Part shown: positions 1 to 6,646 of the stretch, piece by piece
Layout: each line of letters begins with the position of its first letter
Position numbering within the stretch: position 1 is the stretch's first letter
Source of the DNA: JBBDXA01 sp040902585
GTDB lineage: Bacteria > Planctomycetota > Phycisphaerae > Phycisphaerales > Phycisphaeraceae
Assembly: GCA_040902585.1 (NCBI GenBank)
Contig: JBBDXA010000174.1
Location: forward strand, 1-19,951
Reading direction: 5' to 3'
Length of the DNA stretch: 19,951 nucleotides
Notes under the pieces: generated by a model
Told to the model about the DNA's origin: nothing
Seen by the model: the letters and a program-made list of their open reading frames with translations, nothing else
Databases searched by the model: none
Translations under genes and position numbers: made by a program

Positions 1-170
1 ACCCGATGGCGCCCGCCACAGAAGATGGGCACGCCCTTGATGCCTGTATCGCCATCGCCCGCTTGCTTCCAACCTTGAGTTAGCATAAAATACGGGTACC
101 TCTCCGGAGGCCGCGCGATCGGTTCGCGCGCCTGTCCCGCTTCCGCCGAAGCCGTTCTTCATCCAAGTGC
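1..170. other. Left-edge region without a confident gene
   Basis: No gene can be supported here. A minus-strand frame is open from about 161 to the window edge, with its first ATG at 86-84. It reads plausibly (MLTQGWKQAGDGDTG...), but it has no well-spaced ribosome binding site and runs off the window. A plus-strand frame ending at the TAG at 81-83 reads equally well as a C-terminal tail. Third-position GC is similar in the two frames, so I cannot choose between them. One of them could be the end of a neighbouring gene. Confidence 0.25.
63..91 (+). promoter_or_regulatory. Weak sigma70-like promoter candidate
   Basis: TTGCTT (63-68) and TAAAAT (86-91) are separated by 17 nt. The -10 matches consensus at five of six positions, the -35 at only three. 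It points toward the metallohydrolase gene at 441, which would give a leader of about 340 nt containing the TAGACACGGGG boxes. In a sequence this size such a match can arise by chance. Confidence 0.25.
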
Positions 171-354
171 CGTGTCTAGTAGACACGGGGTAGACACGGG
201 GTAGACATTCATGCAACTCATGCTACTACAACACTTACACGCAAATGGCTACCTTAGGGGGAGGGGGTAGGTAGACAAATGGCCACTTTGCGGCTTTTTC
301 GGACGCAAGCATTGCCTGTCAAAAGAGTTATTGCAATGTCTACCCCGTGTCTAC
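171..354. repeat. Cluster of TAGACACGGGG boxes in direct and inverted orientation
   Basis: TAGACACGGGG occurs in tandem at 180-190 and 191-201, followed by a partial copy at 202-207. The 18-mer gtagacacggggtagaca at 190-207 (and 179-196) has its exact reverse complement at 337-354. The left edge is also a perfect palindrome: CGTGTCTA (171-178), G, TAGACACG (180-187). Another TAGACA lies at 272-277. The arrangement resembles either terminal inverted repeats of a roughly 176-bp miniature mobile element or a multi-site operator upstream of the gene at 441. No flanking target duplication is visible. Confidence 0.65.
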
Positions 355-440
355 TCGCCATTCTGCTCTCGCCTGTTCGTGATGCAGCAGGCCGCAAGTA
401 CAATCAGCGAATCAGGGTCCCTTCACACCGGAGCTACATC

Positions 441-2960
441 ATGATGATTCACCGCTCGCCGCGCTGTGTGTTCCTTCCCGCGATGCTTCTGGGCTTGCTC
501 GTCGCGCCGGTTCTGGCCGACGCTCTGCCGCTTGTCGCCCATGTCGAAACGCAGCCGCTCTTGACGCAGGTCGATCGCCTCGTCGAAGCGCTCGACTACC
601 TGGGCAACCCGCTCTCGGCTGAATCAAAAGAAAGACTCGCGAAGGCGAAAGCCTCGAAAGACGATGACGAAATCCGCAAACTCGTGCAGCAGGCCTTGGA
701 TCCCTACTGCCTGCTGGGCGTGAACATCAATCCCGAATCGCGCGTGAAGGTCATGCAGGGCCCTGCCGCCGCGAAGCTCATGAAGAACGGCTGGAGCCAG
801 TTCCTCGTCAAGGTCGACAACGAAGCCGGCGTCACCGCGCCGCTCAAGGCGACCAGCCCGCAGGCGGAAGCCCTTCACAACGCGCGGGTGATCCGCACCG
901 ACAGGGCCGGCGCGCCCGGCGCGAGCGCTTCGGCGCATGTCGAACTGCGCGACCGCTGGATGGACATGATCATGTTTGAAGGTCGCCCGCTCTCTCCCAA
1001 GCTCAGCGGCATCGAACTGGAATACCGAATCATTCAACTCTACTCGCGCGACAGCGGCAAACGCTCGGCTGTCATCTCCTTCGACGTCGGCCAGGGCACG
1101 CAGGACATCGGCTTCCGCAACGATGTCACGCTCACCTTCCAGTGTGCCGACTCCGTGCCCGTGACCTTCAAGGTACTGGATGAAAACGGCAAGGCGACGA
1201 CCGCCGGGTTTGAGATTCGCGATCAGGCCGGGCGCGTTTATCCCTCACAGGCAAAACGACTCGCGCCGGACTTCGCCTTTCATCCGCAGATTTATCGCCA
1301 CGATGGCGAGGTGATCGAACTGCCCGCGGGTAAGTACAACGTGCAGGTGACGCGCGGGCCGGAGTATCGCGTACAGCGCTTGCAGATTGAAGTGAAGCCC
1401 GCCGAGGCCGGCGCGGGCGCGGGCGCTTCATCGACGCCGCGAGGGTCAACGACTCCGTCGGGCTCGTCAACGCCAGGCGGTTCCACGACGCCCGGCGGCG
1501 CGTCTACGCCGGGCGGTGCCACGACGCCTGTCGCCGTAGCCGTTCCCGCACAGGAGTTGAAAGTCCAGCTCAAGCGCTGGGTCGATCCCGCCGCGACAGG
1601 CTGGTGGTCAGGCGATCATCACATCCACGCCGCCGGCTGCGCCCACTACACCAGCCCCACCGAAGGCGTCCACGCGCCGGACATGCTCCGCCACTGCATG
1701 GGCGAGGACCTGAAGATCGGCGCGAACCTTACCTGGGGCCCGTGCTTTGACTATCAGAAGCAGTTCTTCACCGGCAAGGATGACAAGGTCTCGACCTATC
1801 CGTATCTGCTTCGGTACGACATTGAAGTGTCCGGCTTCGGCTCGCATCAGTCCGGCCACATCTGCCTGCTTCGCCTCAAGAACCAGATCCCGCCCGGCGG
1901 CGACTCGAAAAACCACTGGCCCACGCTCGGACTGAATCTATATCGATGGGCCAAGAAGCAGGGCGCGGTGGTCGGCCCCGCGCACAGCGGATGGGGACTG
2001 GCCCTCGTCAATCCGCAGACCAAGCAGCCCATCACCGATCTGCCTTCGTATGTGGTGCCGCCCTTCGATGGCATCGGCGCCAACTCCTACATCGCCGATG
2101 TCACGCACACCGTCGAAGGCCCCGATGGCAAACAGGTGCCTGCGGTGGATTTCATTTCCACCGTCGATACGCCTTATGTGTGGGAACTGAATATCTGGTA
2201 CCACACGCTCAACTGCGGCTTCCGCACCCGCATCAGCGGCGAAACCGATTTCCCCTGCATCTACGGCGAGCGCGTCGGCCTGGGCCGCAGCTACGTCAAG
2301 CTCGACGGCAAGCTCGATTACGACGCCTGGTGCGAAGGCATCCGGCAGGGGCGTAACTATGTGAGCGATGGCCTGAGCCACATCATGGATATGAAGGTGA
2401 CGGAGAAGTTGACGGTTGAGGGTCGCGCGCCGCGCTCGGTGGAACTCGGTGTTAGCGGCAGCGAACTGAAGCTCGACAAGGCCGGCGAAGTGACGGTGAC
2501 CGCGAAGGTCGCTGCGCTGCTGGGCGAGAAGCCCAATGACGCAATCCGCAACACGAACTACACGCAGAAGCCGTTCTGGCACCTCGAGCGCGCCCGCATC
2601 GGCGACACCCGTAAGGTGCCGGTGGAGTTGATCGTCAACGGCTATCCGGTCGCGAAGCAGGAGTTCATCGCGGATGGCACCACGCGCGACATCAGCTTCG
2701 ATGTGAAGATCGACCGCTCAAGCTGGGTCGCTATCCGCGTGCTGGCAAGCTCGCACACCAACCCGGTGTGGGTGATGCTCGATGGCAAGCCGGTGCGCGC
2801 GAGCAAGCGCAGCGCCGAGTGGTGCCTCAAGAGTGTCGAGCAATGCGAAAAGCAGAAGCGCCGCTTCATCAAGGCGGATGAGATCAAGGATTTCGAGCAC
2901 TGCTACAGCCACGCGGCGAAGGTGTATCGGCAGATCATTGCGGAGAGTGAGGTGGAGTGA
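441..2960 (+). CDS. Secreted CehA/McbA-type PHP metallohydrolase family protein
   Basis: The product is 839 residues. An upstream in-frame ATG at 279 exists, but I chose the ATG at 441: it has GGAG seven bases before it, it begins a clear signal peptide (MMIHRSPRCVFLPAMLLGLLV, cleavage near VLADA), and the upstream part overlaps the inverted-repeat cluster. Residues about 30-325 form an N-terminal extracytoplasmic region. A Gly/Ser/Thr/Pro linker follows at about 329-364, then the catalytic-type domain opening with GDHHIH at residues 391-396, the metal-binding His motif of PHP-type enzymes of the CehA/McbA group. Further His/Asp-rich segments (GPAHSGWG, SGETDFP) fit that fold. The family includes carbaryl hydrolase, but most secreted planctomycete members have no known substrate, and I would not infer pesticide hydrolysis. 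It ends one base before the stop of the convergent toxin gene. No terminator is visible. Confidence 0.85.
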   Translation: MMIHRSPRCVFLPAMLLGLLVAPVLADALPLVAHVETQPLLTQVDRLVEALDYLGNPLSAESKERLAKAKASKDDDEIRKLVQQALDPYCLLGVNINPESRVKVMQGPAAAKLMKNGWSQFLVKVDNEAGVTAPLKATSPQAEALHNARVIRTDRAGAPGASASAHVELRDRWMDMIMFEGRPLSPKLSGIELEYRIIQLYSRDSGKRSAVISFDVGQGTQDIGFRNDVTLTFQCADSVPVTFKVLDENGKATTAGFEIRDQAGRVYPSQAKRLAPDFAFHPQIYRHDGEVIELPAGKYNVQVTRGPEYRVQRLQIEVKPAEAGAGAGASSTPRGSTTPSGSSTPGGSTTPGGASTPGGATTPVAVAVPAQELKVQLKRWVDPAATGWWSGDHHIHAAGCAHYTSPTEGVHAPDMLRHCMGEDLKIGANLTWGPCFDYQKQFFTGKDDKVSTYPYLLRYDIEVSGFGSHQSGHICLLRLKNQIPPGGDSKNHWPTLGLNLYRWAKKQGAVVGPAHSGWGLALVNPQTKQPITDLPSYVVPPFDGIGANSYIADVTHTVEGPDGKQVPAVDFISTVDTPYVWELNIWYHTLNCGFRTRISGETDFPCIYGERVGLGRSYVKLDGKLDYDAWCEGIRQGRNYVSDGLSHIMDMKVTEKLTVEGRAPRSVELGVSGSELKLDKAGEVTVTAKVAALLGEKPNDAIRNTNYTQKPFWHLERARIGDTRKVPVELIVNGYPVAKQEFIADGTTRDISFDVKIDRSSWVAIRVLASSHTNPVWVMLDGKPVRASKRSAEWCLKSVEQCEKQKRRFIKADEIKDFEHCYSHAAKVYRQIIAESEVE
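1425..1532 (+). repeat. 18-nt in-frame repeat encoding a Gly-Ser-Thr-Pro linker
   Basis: Six consecutive 18-nt units encode ASSTPR, GSTTPS, GSSTPG, GSTTPG, GASTPG and GATTPV. Codon use varies between units while the peptide pattern is kept, which argues for selection on a flexible linker rather than very recent slippage. It joins the N-terminal region to the PHP domain of the metallohydrolase. Confidence 0.8.
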
Positions 2961-2961
2961 C

Positions 2962-3276
2962 TTACGGTTTCAGGCGTTTGCGCCAGTAGCCTGATCGTCT
3001 GCGGCCATGTGCGACAGCAACGATAAAGACGTGATCCGATTTTACGAGATATACCACCGAGTATGGATAGTCCCGTACAACGTACCTTCTCGTTCCATAG
3101 CGATGCGTTGGCCATCGCTCCGGAGCCGTGACGATCATTTCGACAGCGTGATCGATCGCATCGCTGAAAGCCTCAGCGACTCGCGGGTCTTTGTCCTTGT
3201 ACCAGTACACAGCCTCGACGAAATCTTCCTCGGCGAGTTCGTGCCACCGGATCGTGATTCGATTGTCACTCACCAC
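2962..3276 (-). CDS. RelE/ParE-family toxin
   Basis: This 104-residue protein has the compact RelE/ParE toxin layout: an N-terminal strand (RITIRWHELAEEDF), two helices (AVYWYKDKDPRVAEAFSDAI, then HAVEMIVTAPERWP), and a C-terminal sheet (RRYVVRDYPYSVVYLV, FIVAVAHGRR) ending in basic residues. Family members are mRNA interferases or gyrase poisons; the sequence alone does not say which. The start is GTG at 3276, or the next GTG at 3273. It overlaps the end of the antitoxin gene by 11 bases, so translation is probably coupled. The antitoxin-first order is the usual one. Its stop lies one base from the stop of the convergent metallohydrolase gene. Confidence 0.87.
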   Translation of the reverse strand: MVSDNRITIRWHELAEEDFVEAVYWYKDKDPRVAEAFSDAIDHAVEMIVTAPERWPTHRYGTRRYVVRDYPYSVVYLVKSDHVFIVAVAHGRRRSGYWRKRLKP

Positions 3277-3502
3277 GCAGAATGCCCCGCACGCGCCGCC
3301 GCACCTGCTCCCAACTCACGGTCTTGGCAGTTCCTGCATTGAGTTCCTGCACCCGCCGAGCGATCTCGGTGTCCCAAGCGGCATCCGCGTCTTCATCAAC
3401 ATCCTCGTCCAGGCTCTCGATCAGATCGCCGATGAGGTGAGCGCGCTCTTGCACCGGGAGCGTCAGTGCCTCGGAAAGGAGTTTGCTTGCGTCAGGTGTC
3501 AT
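3266..3502 (-). CDS. Addiction-module antitoxin (TIGR02574-like)
   Basis: A 78-residue acidic protein (MTPDASKLLSEALTLPVQER..., LIGDLIESLDEDVDED, WDTEIARRVQELNAGTAKTV, SWEQVRRRVRG). It matches the short 'putative addiction module component' antitoxins that are paired with RelE/ParE toxins: an N-terminal helix with LPVQERA, then the W-x-x-EI-x-RR-x-x-E motif, then SWEQV. The same frame stays open to 4027, but the true start is the ATG at 3502. Everything upstream is antisense to the DUF433/DUF5615 genes, and the family begins here. No ribosome binding site precedes it, and a perfect TATAAT lies only six bases upstream of the ATG, suggesting a leaderless message. Confidence 0.87.
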   Translation of the reverse strand: MTPDASKLLSEALTLPVQERAHLIGDLIESLDEDVDEDADAAWDTEIARRVQELNAGTAKTVSWEQVRRRVRGILRGE

Positions 3503-3504
3503 GG

Positions 3505-3534
3505 TTGAATTATACGCTCGACTCGCCCTATACG
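3505..3534 (+). promoter_or_regulatory. Candidate promoter of the DUF433/DUF5615 module
   Basis: TTGAAT (3505-3510) and TATACG (3529-3534) are 18 nt apart. Each matches consensus at four of six positions. It faces the DUF433 gene and would transcribe the moxR-like fragment first. No terminator separates this module from moxR, so the promoter may also feed the downstream operon. Confidence 0.4.
3509..3514 (-). promoter_or_regulatory. -10 box of the RelE/ParE module
   Basis: The minus strand reads TATAAT at 3514-3509, a perfect -10 consensus, ending six bases before the antitoxin ATG at 3502. Transcription would begin at or next to the start codon. No good -35 is seen at the expected distance. 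The site overlaps the -35 candidate of the divergent plus-strand promoter, so the two could be mutually exclusive. Confidence 0.45.
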
Positions 3535-3537
3535 ATA

Positions 3538-3560
3538 GACTGACCCCAAAGGAGTCAGTC
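3538..3560. promoter_or_regulatory. Inverted repeat GACTGAC-N9-GTCAGTC, candidate operator
   Basis: GACTGAC (3538-3544) and GTCAGTC (3554-3560) are perfect 7-base inverted arms around a 9-nt centre. The centre plus first arm base carries the AAAGGAG ribosome-binding sequence of the following TTG start. The right arm, ggagtcagtc (3551-3560), recurs as its exact reverse complement at 3682-3691, over the first codons of the DUF433 gene. The position just downstream of the -10 fits an autoregulatory operator. Confidence 0.4.
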
Positions 3561-3561
3561 A

Positions 3562-3660
3562 TTGCCTCAGCCCCCGCCGGCACCGATTCAAGCCCCCACC
3601 GAGGACGACGCCCGCCGTGCCGCGCTGCTTCCTGCCGCAGCGTGCCCGTGCTCGCTATGA
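3562..3660 (+). pseudogene. Fragment resembling the 5' end of moxR
   Basis: This is a 32-codon frame starting at TTG with AAAGGAG seven bases upstream and ending at TGA 3658-3660. It encodes MPQPPPAPIQ-APTEDDARRAALL, then an unrelated tail. The core PxDDARRAALL is the same as the N-terminus of MoxR, and 26 bases are identical (3604-3629 and 4381-4406). Both starts are TTG followed by a Pro-rich stretch. Outside the 26 bases the two copies have diverged, and homology stops right after them. I read it as a moxR head stranded upstream when the DUF433/DUF5615 genes arrived. It could instead be a small leader peptide. Confidence 0.55.
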
Positions 3661-3679
3661 TGTCAGCAGAGGAACCGCC

Positions 3680-3937
3680 ATGACTGACTCCGAATTGCTC
3701 AAGCGGATCACCATCAATCCCGACATCTTCGGCGGCAAGCCGATCATTCGCGGGCGGCGTTTGGCGGTTGAGCACATCCTGGGCATGCTTGCCGTCGGCG
3801 ATGAGCCATCGATGATCCTTGAGGCTTATCCCTGGCTGGAGCGGGCGGACATTCAGGCGTGTCTCGTGTACGCGCGGCGGCGCGTGGGGCAGGAACGAAT
3901 TGAGCCGCTCATCATCGAATCGGGAGTCGGAGATTGA
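3680..3937 (+). CDS. DUF433 protein, probable antitoxin
   Basis: This 85-residue protein carries the DUF433 signature: ITINPDIFGGKPIIRGRRLAV, the nearly invariant 'P-x-I-x-GGKP-x-I-x-G-R' opening, followed by a helix-turn-helix-like part (VEHILGMLAVGDEPSMILEAYPWLERADIQACLVYARR). DUF433 proteins are typically found directly before DUF5615 PIN-like proteins, as here, and are taken to be antitoxins that bind DNA and neutralise the nuclease. An AGAGG sequence precedes the ATG. Its stop overlaps the TTG start of the next gene in TTGA, so the pair is translationally coupled. Confidence 0.85.
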   Translation: MTDSELLKRITINPDIFGGKPIIRGRRLAVEHILGMLAVGDEPSMILEAYPWLERADIQACLVYARRRVGQERIEPLIIESGVGD

Positions 3938-4287
3938 GGCTGCTGCTGGATTCGTGCATGTCGCCTGCCGCCGCCGCCGAGCTCCGTGCCGCGGGTCATG
4001 ATGTGGACTGGGCGGGGGATTGGGCAAATGACCCCGGTGATCAGGTCATCCTTGCCCTTGCCCATGCGGAGCAACGCATCCTTATCACACTCGACAAGGA
4101 CTTCGGCGAACTGGCGGTCTTCGAGGGCCGGCCTCACCACGGTATTCTCCGGATCGTGGACTACTCGGTACGCCGGCATGGCGACGTATGCCTGGCCGTG
4201 CTCGCCGCGCATGGGGATGAGCTGCTGGCTGGAGCAATCGCCACGGCGGAGCCCGGTCGCCTGCGCATTCGCCCTTCCGAGCCGTGA
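3934..4287 (+). CDS. DUF5615 PIN-like protein, probable toxin nuclease
   Basis: 117 residues, starting with TTG that overlaps the stop of the DUF433 gene. It has the DUF5615/PIN-like pattern: MRLLLDSCMSP with Asp6 at the first strand, GHDVDWAGDW, Asp36 in DPGDQVILALAHAEQ, and the closing ILITLDKDFGEL with Asp54 and Asp56. These acidic residues are those expected to bind Mg2+ in PIN-fold RNases. It is full length for the family. The partner gene points to a VapBC-like TA role, though RNase activity of DUF5615 proteins is inferred from the fold. Its stop is 51 bases before the moxR start, with no terminator between. Confidence 0.83.
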   Translation: MRLLLDSCMSPAAAAELRAAGHDVDWAGDWANDPGDQVILALAHAEQRILITLDKDFGELAVFEGRPHHGILRIVDYSVRRHGDVCLAVLAAHGDELLAGAIATAEPGRLRIRPSEP

Positions 4288-4338
4288 GACGCATGCGGAC
4301 CATGATGCCGCTGGATTACGCCACCAGGAGATTTGACC

Positions 4339-5382
<1,044 letters not shown>

Positions 5383-5390
5383 TCGCGGAA

Positions 5391-5472
5391 TGCGGATCGT
5401 GGATTGCGGATTGAATCGATCAATGCACGCCGCACTTCCGCTCGCAATCCGCAATCCCCGATCCGCAATCCT
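5391..5472 (+). repeat. Heptamer inverted repeat between moxR and the DUF58 gene
   Basis: The left arm is heptads GCGGATC, GTGGATT, GCGGATT (5392-5412). The right arm is CAATCCG, CAATCCC, CGATCCG, CAATCCT (5445-5472). Positions 5391-5413 pair with 5445-5467 at 22 of 23 positions around a 31-nt loop. The array ends four bases before the ATG of the next gene, where a ribosome binding site would be expected and none is seen. Confidence 0.8.
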
Positions 5473-5476
5473 CGTT

Positions 5477-6463
5477 ATGAGCCAGATCACCGAATTCCTC
5501 AGCCCCGGCGACCTCGCGAAGATCAGCAACCTGCAGATCCTCGCGCGGCTGGTCGTCGAAGGCTTCACCACCGGCCTGCACCGCTCGCCGCACAAAGGCT
5601 TCAGCGTCGAATTCAAGCAGCATCGGCAGTACGTGCCCGGCGATGAGATTCGCCACCTCGACTGGAAGGTCTTCGGTAAGACCGATCGCTTCTACATCCG
5701 CGAGTATGAAGAAGAGACGAACCTTCGTGCGACGTTGCTATTGGATATGAGCGGGTCGATGGGGTATGGAGCACCATCCCGACAGGGTGGTGCTAAGGGC
5801 GAACGGGTGCCAACAGCACCACCCTATCGGGATGGTGCTCCCGATGGGAAGGCACCACCCTTCCGGGATGGTGCTCCGAACAAGCTGCACTACGCCACGC
5901 GCGTCGCCGCATCGCTTGCCTATCTCATGCTGCAACAGGCGGACAGCGTCGGCCTCGTCACGTTCGATAGTCACTTGCGGCAGTACATACCGCCGCGGGC
6001 CAGGCCGAGTCATTTGAAGGTACTCATCGACACACTCAGCGCCGCGACACCCGGCGGCGAAACGGAACTCGGCAAAGTCATGCACGAGCTCGCGCCCAAG
6101 CTGCATCGCCGCGGCCTCGTCATCATCATCAGCGACTGCTTCGGCGATGTCTCCGCCCTGATGAAAGGCCTGGCGCACTTCCGCCACGCCCGCCATGAAG
6201 TGATCATCTTCCAGATATGGGACCGCGATGAGCTTGAGTTTCCCTTCACGCAGTGGACGAAGTTTGACTCGCTCGAAGACTCGCAGTTTCACATGGTCGA
6301 TCCGCATCACCTGCGGCAGGCGTACCTGGAAAACCTCGCGAAATACAGGGCGGAATTGAAGAAAGGGTGCAGTCAGCACCGCATCGATCTGGTGCCGATG
6401 GTCACGGATGAGCCCTACGCGGAGGCGCTGGCGAAATATCTTGCGCTGCGACGGAGACGGTAG
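5477..6463 (+). CDS. DUF58 domain protein with a VWA-like core
   Basis: I chose the ATG at 5477 (328 residues); the frame is open back to 5390, but only through the heptamer repeat. It carries the DUF58 hallmark GFSVEFKQHRQYVPGDEIRH-LDW (about 41-63), then a VWA-like strand ending in the MIDAS-type DMSGS (Asp90, Ser92, Ser94). Family members normally run from this motif straight into a K-x-x-YA-helix. Here 36 residues (about 98-133) encoded by three palindromic repeats intervene before NKLHYATRVAASLAYL. The rest (LVTFDSHLRQYIPPRA, RGLVIIISDCFGD) is normal for the family. No membrane segment is evident. It is the usual second gene after moxR and probably a direct ATPase partner. No ribosome binding site is visible. 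Confidence 0.92.
   Translation: MSQITEFLSPGDLAKISNLQILARLVVEGFTTGLHRSPHKGFSVEFKQHRQYVPGDEIRHLDWKVFGKTDRFYIREYEEETNLRATLLLDMSGSMGYGAPSRQGGAKGERVPTAPPYRDGAPDGKAPPFRDGAPNKLHYATRVAASLAYLMLQQADSVGLVTFDSHLRQYIPPRARPSHLKVLIDTLSAATPGGETELGKVMHELAPKLHRRGLVIIISDCFGDVSALMKGLAHFRHARHEVIIFQIWDRDELEFPFTQWTKFDSLEDSQFHMVDPHHLRQAYLENLAKYRAELKKGCSQHRIDLVPMVTDEPYAEALAKYLALRRRR
5770..5875 (+). repeat. Three 25-bp palindromic repeats inserted in the DUF58 gene
   Basis: Units lie at 5770-5794, 5815-5839 and 5851-5875, each exactly 25 bp. Each is a near-palindrome built from agcaccatcccg and agcaccaccctt/g joined head to head. Units 2 and 3 have the same orientation (right arm cgggatggtgct in both); unit 1 is in the opposite orientation. 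Spacers are 20 and 11 nt. The reading frame is kept and encodes a Gly/Ala/Pro/Arg-rich loop. They look like REP-type elements in a gene. Confidence 0.85.
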
Positions 6464-6473
6464 CGAACGAAGA

Positions 6474-6627
6474 GAATGACGAATGCCCAATGTCGAATGT
6501 CTAATGAATGACGAATGTCTAATGACGAATGACGAATGGCGGAGTGAGGGCCGCGCGCTGCCATTTGCCATTGGTCATTCGGCATTCGACATTCATTCGA
6601 CATTCGTGATTCGTTATTTGTCATTCC
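6474..6627 (+). repeat. Long heptamer inverted repeat before the BatA-type gene
   Basis: The left arm (6474-6539) is ten consecutive units of the form gAATGac. The right arm (6561-6627), read as reverse complement, is also ten such units. In both arms the fifth unit is shortened to five bases (taatg / gaatg), so the arms align unit for unit. The loop is about 21 nt and GC-rich. The transcript could fold into an imperfect hairpin of about 67 pairs. Confidence 0.82.
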
Positions 6628-6646
6628 AACCGAAGGGAGGGTTGCT

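Noticed and set aside
279..440. N-terminal extension of the metallohydrolase from the ATG at 279
   Set aside because: It runs through the inverted-repeat cluster, and the ATG at 441 has a ribosome binding site and a clean signal peptide.
3503..4027. Long minus-strand extension of the antitoxin frame
   Set aside because: It is antisense to the DUF433 and DUF5615 genes, and the family starts at the ATG at 3502.
6474..6627. CRISPR array
   Set aside because: The units are contiguous heptamers in inverted arms with no unique spacers of 30-40 bp and no cas genes nearby.
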